Positions 5,609 to 7,880 of a DNA stretch of 7,880 bases are shown in pieces. This DNA comes from an uncultured Porphyromonadaceae bacterium (GTDB lineage: Bacteria > Bacteroidota > Bacteroidia > Bacteroidales > Muribaculaceae). The notes under the pieces were generated by a model. That model was not told the origin of the DNA. It ran no database searches and saw only the letters and a program-made list of their open reading frames with translations. Position numbers and translations under genes: made by a program. The stretch lies in assembly GCA_905193995.1 (NCBI GenBank), contig CAJJQT010000082.1, positions 1 through 7,880 on the forward strand, written 5' to 3'. Each line of letters opens with the position of its first letter. Positions within the stretch are counted from its first letter, which is position 1.

Positions 5609-6712
5609 ATGAAAATTACTAATTCCAAGGACTCGGTCAAAGTTAACCAAATCCTCCCGATTATGCAAGAGCATTTTGAAAAATCGATGAATCTTGCCCG
5701 TATAAAACTTATGGCGCTGCTCATCCACGCACTTTGCGTGGTTCAGACCGTCAGTCTCCATAAGTTGGCTGCCGCCATGCCTGCGGATGCAAAAAGAGAT
5801 TCCAATATGCGCCGTCTCCAGAGGTTTCTCTCCCAGTATGCGTTGAATCTCGATCTGATAGCACGGATGATATTCTCGCTGCTCCCCGTCAGGGATAAGC
5901 TGGTGCTCAGCATGGACAGGACAAACTGGAAGTTCGGTGACTTCAACATCAATATCCTCATGCTTGGAGTTACATATAAGGGAATAGCATTCCCTCTTAT
6001 ATTCAGTCTCATGCCCAAACGAGGCAACTCTAAATGGACTGAACGCAAAGAACTTGTGGAACGGTTCGGAAGACTGTTCGGATATGACTGTGTGGATTGT
6101 CTTGTCGCTGACCGGGAGTTCATCGGAAAGGAATGGATCGGATGGCTCAATTCCATGAGAATCCGTTACTATATCCGCATCCGGCAGAACTTCTGGATAG
6201 TCAATCCGAAATCCGGAGAAAGGATAAGGGCATGGCATCTCTTCAACAAAGTAAGACTTGGGGAAGAACTTATCTATGACAAACTTTATCTTTTGAAAGG
6301 AGAATACGTTTACCTCGCGGGCGCAAGACTCAAAAACAGCCGGGGTGTTCCGGAACTTCAGATTCTTGTATGCTTCAATCATCCTCAATACGCCATAGAG
6401 ACGTATAAGGAGCGATGGCAGATCGAGACTCTCTTCCGGGCGATGAAATCGTCCGGATTCAATATCGAGGACACGCATCTGCGGGATATGGAACGTATCT
6501 CGCGGCTCGTAGCAATGGTCTGCGTGGCTTTGGTATGGGCGTATCTCGTTGGAGAACATAAAGATATAAATGTCAAGAAAATCAGAATGATGAACCATGG
6601 CTATCGCGCCAAATCATTGGTCAAGTATGGACTTGAAGAGATTGCAGATGTACTTAACCGACCTTGGCGAAACCCAGATTTCGATGTTTTCAAATTTTTG
6701 TCATGTAGTTAA
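5609..6712 (+). CDS. IS4-family DDE transposase (YREK signature)
   Basis: The 367-residue transposase has the DDE catalytic triad: Asp103 in SMDRTNW, Asp168 in VADREF, and Glu273 in the signature YKERWQIETLFRAMK. The last fits the IS4-family Y-(2)-R-(3)-E-(6)-K pattern exactly (Y266, R269, E273, K280). A beta-rich insertion (about 200-260) lies between the second Asp and the Glu, as in Tn5- and IS4-like enzymes. An N-terminal helical region (about 1-95) probably binds the terminal repeats. The frame is uninterrupted, so the enzyme is likely active. The start is the ATG following a possible AAAGGA 22-27 nt upstream, too distant to be a normal ribosome site. The TAA stop uses the last three bases of the element. 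Confidence 0.93.
   Translation: MKITNSKDSVKVNQILPIMQEHFEKSMNLARIKLMALLIHALCVVQTVSLHKLAAAMPADAKRDSNMRRLQRFLSQYALNLDLIARMIFSLLPVRDKLVLSMDRTNWKFGDFNINILMLGVTYKGIAFPLIFSLMPKRGNSKWTERKELVERFGRLFGYDCVDCLVADREFIGKEWIGWLNSMRIRYYIRIRQNFWIVNPKSGERIRAWHLFNKVRLGEELIYDKLYLLKGEYVYLAGARLKNSRGVPELQILVCFNHPQYAIETYKERWQIETLFRAMKSSGFNIEDTHLRDMERISRLVAMVCVALVWAYLVGEHKDINVKKIRMMNHGYRAKSLVKYGLEEIADVLNRPWRNPDFDVFKFLSCS
6693..6707. repeat. IS right terminal inverted repeat core
   Basis: AATTTTTGTCATGTA is the exact reverse complement of 5497-5511. It overlaps the last codons of the transposase gene. Confidence 0.88.
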
Positions 6713-6721
6713 CACAAATTT
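6713..6721. repeat. Target-site duplication, right copy (CACAAATTT)
   Basis: Exact copy of 5483-5491 immediately outside the right end of the insertion sequence. Together with the following A it also forms the minus-strand -7 box CAAATTTA (6715-6722). Confidence 0.8.
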
Positions 6722-6746
6722 AGTAATTTTGCACCGATTTTCCAAA
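6715..6746 (-). promoter_or_regulatory. Former promoter of the membrane-protein/helicase operon, now stranded on the far side of the IS
   Basis: On the minus strand TTTG (complement of 6743-6746) is followed by 20 bp and then TAAATTTG (complement of 6715-6722), the Bacteroidetes -33/-7 arrangement with both boxes perfect. Before the insertion this promoter would have started transcription about 24-30 nt upstream of the ATG at 5454. It now points into the right end of the IS, antisense to the transposase. Confidence 0.5.
6724..6731 (+). promoter_or_regulatory. -7 box of the M48 peptidase gene
   Basis: TAATTTTG matches TAnnTTTG exactly, 60 bp upstream of the ATG at 6792. The leader is A-rich without a Shine-Dalgarno motif. 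The DNA 19-21 bp upstream is now IS sequence. The nearest TTTG there (6697-6700) is 23 bp away, longer than usual. Confidence 0.5.
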
Positions 6747-6791
6747 GGAAACAAGCATCAAAAAACAAAGTCTGACAATCAAATCAAGAAT

Positions 6792-7583
6792 ATGAAAAAA
6801 CTGATTTACACAATCGCTATTGCAGCGGCCGGCGCGTTCATGATTCCCTCGGTGCAGGCTCAGCTCAGCCTCGGACGTCTCGGCAACGCCGTGAAACAAG
6901 GCGTACAGGCCTTTACGCTAACCGACCGTCAGATGGCCGACTATGTCAAGGAATCGGTCGAATGGATGGACAACAACAACAAAGTGTCCGACGCCAACAG
7001 CGCCTACACCAAGCGCCTCAACCGCCTGACCGAAGGCCTGACCGAGGTCGAAGGCATACCTCTGAATTTCAAGGTCTACGAAGTTTCGGACATCAATGCA
7101 TTCGCGTGTCCCGACGGCAGCGTCCGCGTGTTTTCGTCGCTGATGGATATAATGTCGGACGACGAACTGCTGGGCATCATCGGCCATGAGATAGGCCACG
7201 TAGCCAAGCATCACTCGCGCAAGGCATTCCAGAACGAACTCCTCACAGGCGCGCTCAAGGACGGCATCGCATCGACCGGCGGCGTAGCCGCCGCGCTGAC
7301 CGACTCGCAGGTTGGCCAGCTGGGGCAGGCACTGATCGGCGCCAAATATTCTCAGAAACAGGAAAAGGAAGCCGACGACTACGGCTATGAATTCCTTGTA
7401 AGCCACGGCCGCAACCCCTGGGGCATGGTCATGGCGTTTGAGAAATTCCTCACACTCGAAGGCAACGGGGGCGCAGGATCGGCAAGCTATATTCAGAAAA
7501 TGTTCTCGTCGCATCCCGACACAAAAGACCGCATCAAGCGCCTGACTAAACGCGCGGAAAAGGACGGAATAGCACGCCCGTAA
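6792..7583 (+). CDS. Secreted M48-family zinc metallopeptidase (LoiP/YcaL-like)
   Basis: The 263-residue product has a signal peptide (MKKLIYTIAIAAAGAFMIPS, cleavage after VQA at 23) with no lipobox. The HExxH zinc site is HEIGH (H132, E133, H136). The third ligand is probably E193 in EKEADDYG, and the family-typical SSHPDTKDRI follows (239-248, H241). The NAFACPDGSVRVFSSLM stretch (102-118) before the zinc helix is also characteristic of M48 enzymes. Such peptidases act in the periplasm or at the outer membrane on misfolded or damaged envelope proteins. The frame stays open upstream to 6597, but that extension is the 3' end of the transposase read in another frame plus leader, and the signal peptide fixes the start at 6792. 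The gene lies 79 bp downstream of the IS end, and its promoter has probably been altered by it. Confidence 0.9.
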   Translation: MKKLIYTIAIAAAGAFMIPSVQAQLSLGRLGNAVKQGVQAFTLTDRQMADYVKESVEWMDNNNKVSDANSAYTKRLNRLTEGLTEVEGIPLNFKVYEVSDINAFACPDGSVRVFSSLMDIMSDDELLGIIGHEIGHVAKHHSRKAFQNELLTGALKDGIASTGGVAAALTDSQVGQLGQALIGAKYSQKQEKEADDYGYEFLVSHGRNPWGMVMAFEKFLTLEGNGGAGSASYIQKMFSSHPDTKDRIKRLTKRAEKDGIARP

Positions 7584-7599
7584 AAGCTGGAGCCGCCCG

Positions 7600-7880
7600 T
7601 CAGAGAGACTTGTAAAGTTCGAGAGTAGCGTCGGCCACGCGATCCCAGTCGAAAGGCGACAGATCGTAGTGCCGGCGCTTCGGCATCTCGGTCTTGCGGC
7701 GGAGCGCAGCAGCCAGGGCGTCGGTATCGCCCAGGGGATAGAAGTCGTCGGGAGCAAGCATCGGCAGACGGTTGGGCTCGATGTCGCTCGCTATTATGTC
7801 AAGACCGTAGCTCATGGCTTCGAGCATGGCGATAGGCAGCCCTTCGTTGTACGACGGCAGCACGCTGAGCGCCGCGCCGC
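7600..7880 (-). CDS. GT4-type glycosyltransferase (group 1), C-terminal fragment
   Basis: The minus-strand frame is open to the window edge, so the gene starts outside. The visible 93 codons read AALSVLPSYNEGLPIAMLEA, then MSYGLDIIASDIEPNR. This is the donor-nucleotide-binding half of a GT-B retaining glycosyltransferase, with the E-x7-E motif (NEGLPIAMLE) that contacts the sugar nucleotide. The C-terminal helix (WDRVADATLELYKSL) is the usual closing segment that crosses back to the N-terminal domain. Sugar donor and acceptor cannot be inferred; such enzymes commonly build capsule, O-antigen or exopolysaccharide. A GTG at 7863 is internal, since family homology continues upstream of it. The gene converges on the M48 peptidase with 16 bp between the stops and no clear terminator. 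Confidence 0.85.
   Translation of the reverse strand, partial: GAALSVLPSYNEGLPIAMLEAMSYGLDIIASDIEPNRLPMLAPDDFYPLGDTDALAAALRRKTEMPKRRHYDLSPFDWDRVADATLELYKSL

Larger units (their letters stand above)
5492..6712 (+). mobile_element. Complete IS4-family insertion sequence, 1221 bp
   Basis: The ends form an inverted repeat of about 20 bp. The left end reads TTTAG then TACATGACAAAAATT (5492-5511); the right end read inwards gives TTAAC then the same 15 bases (6712-6693). That is 18 of 20 matches, with similarity continuing after a 1-nt offset (GAAATCAT against GAAAACAT). A single intact transposase gene nearly fills the element and no passenger gene is present. A 9-bp direct repeat (CACAAATTT) flanks it. 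Intact ends, intact transposase and an undecayed duplication suggest a recent insertion. The element is visibly richer in A+T than the genes on either side. I do not assign a named IS. Confidence 0.9.

Noticed and set aside
5516..6598. Long open frame on the minus strand across the transposase (360 codons)
   Set aside because: It is codon-aligned antisense to a clear IS4 transposase with all catalytic residues. Its predicted protein has no recognisable motif, and such mirror frames arise when the sense gene avoids TTA, CTA and TCA codons.
6597..6791. N-terminal extension of the M48 peptidase frame upstream of 6792
   Set aside because: The first 116 bases are IS sequence that encodes the transposase in another frame, and the signal peptide begins at the ATG at 6792.
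7861..7863. GTG as the start of the glycosyltransferase fragment
   Set aside because: The frame continues upstream with family-typical residues (AALSV before LPSYNEGLP), so the codon is an internal Val and the gene runs off the window.
1..7880. CRISPR arrays, tRNA or rRNA genes, toxin-antitoxin or phage modules
   Set aside because: No regularly spaced repeats, no cloverleaf or rRNA signatures and no such protein families were seen on either strand.

Overview
The window looks like chromosomal DNA of a Bacteroidales bacterium, plausibly Muribaculaceae. The support is: an HtpG N-terminus of the Bacteroides kind at the left edge; several TAnnTTTG (-7) promoter boxes of the Bacteroidetes sigma-ABfr type; A-rich leaders without Shine-Dalgarno sites; and a secreted protein with the 'YYNLQG...GLYI' C-terminus common in Prevotella and Muribaculaceae. 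The family-level placement is inference. The protein-coding DNA is visibly GC-rich, except for one insertion sequence.

Layout from left to right. (1) Positions 1-86 hold the first 28 codons of htpG on the minus strand, divergent from (2) a secreted 413-residue protein (285-1526, +) with three beta-rich repeats and a sorting-type C-terminus. It is followed by a clear hairpin terminator and then a 76-bp imperfect palindrome (1621-1696). (3) A secreted carbohydrate esterase (1739-2887, +) has a CBM48/E-set-like N-terminal domain and a complete Ser-Asp-His alpha/beta-hydrolase triad. It ends exactly where (4) a UvrD/PcrA-type SF1A helicase (2888-4903, -) ends on the opposite strand. The helicase is the second gene of a two-gene operon with (5) a small membrane protein of unknown function (4912-5454, -). 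(6) An intact IS4-family element (5492-6712, 1221 bp) carries a YREK-type transposase, about 20-bp terminal inverted repeats and a 9-bp target duplication, CACAAATTT. (7) A secreted M48 zinc metallopeptidase (6792-7583, +) converges on (8) the C-terminal end of a GT4-type glycosyltransferase (7600-7880, -), cut by the window edge.

The insertion sequence gives the most informative observation. Removing it and one copy of the duplication restores two abutting divergent -7 boxes, one for the membrane-protein/helicase operon (with a TTTG -33 at 20 bp) and one for the M48 peptidase. The element therefore landed inside a shared divergent promoter and separated both -7 boxes from their original upstream DNA. 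The second notable structure is the palindrome before the esterase, whose arm differences are all transitions and which holds nested hairpins and a perfect -7 motif. I see no CRISPR array, phage, defence system or other clearly novel multigene system; most genes are recognisable chromosomal families.
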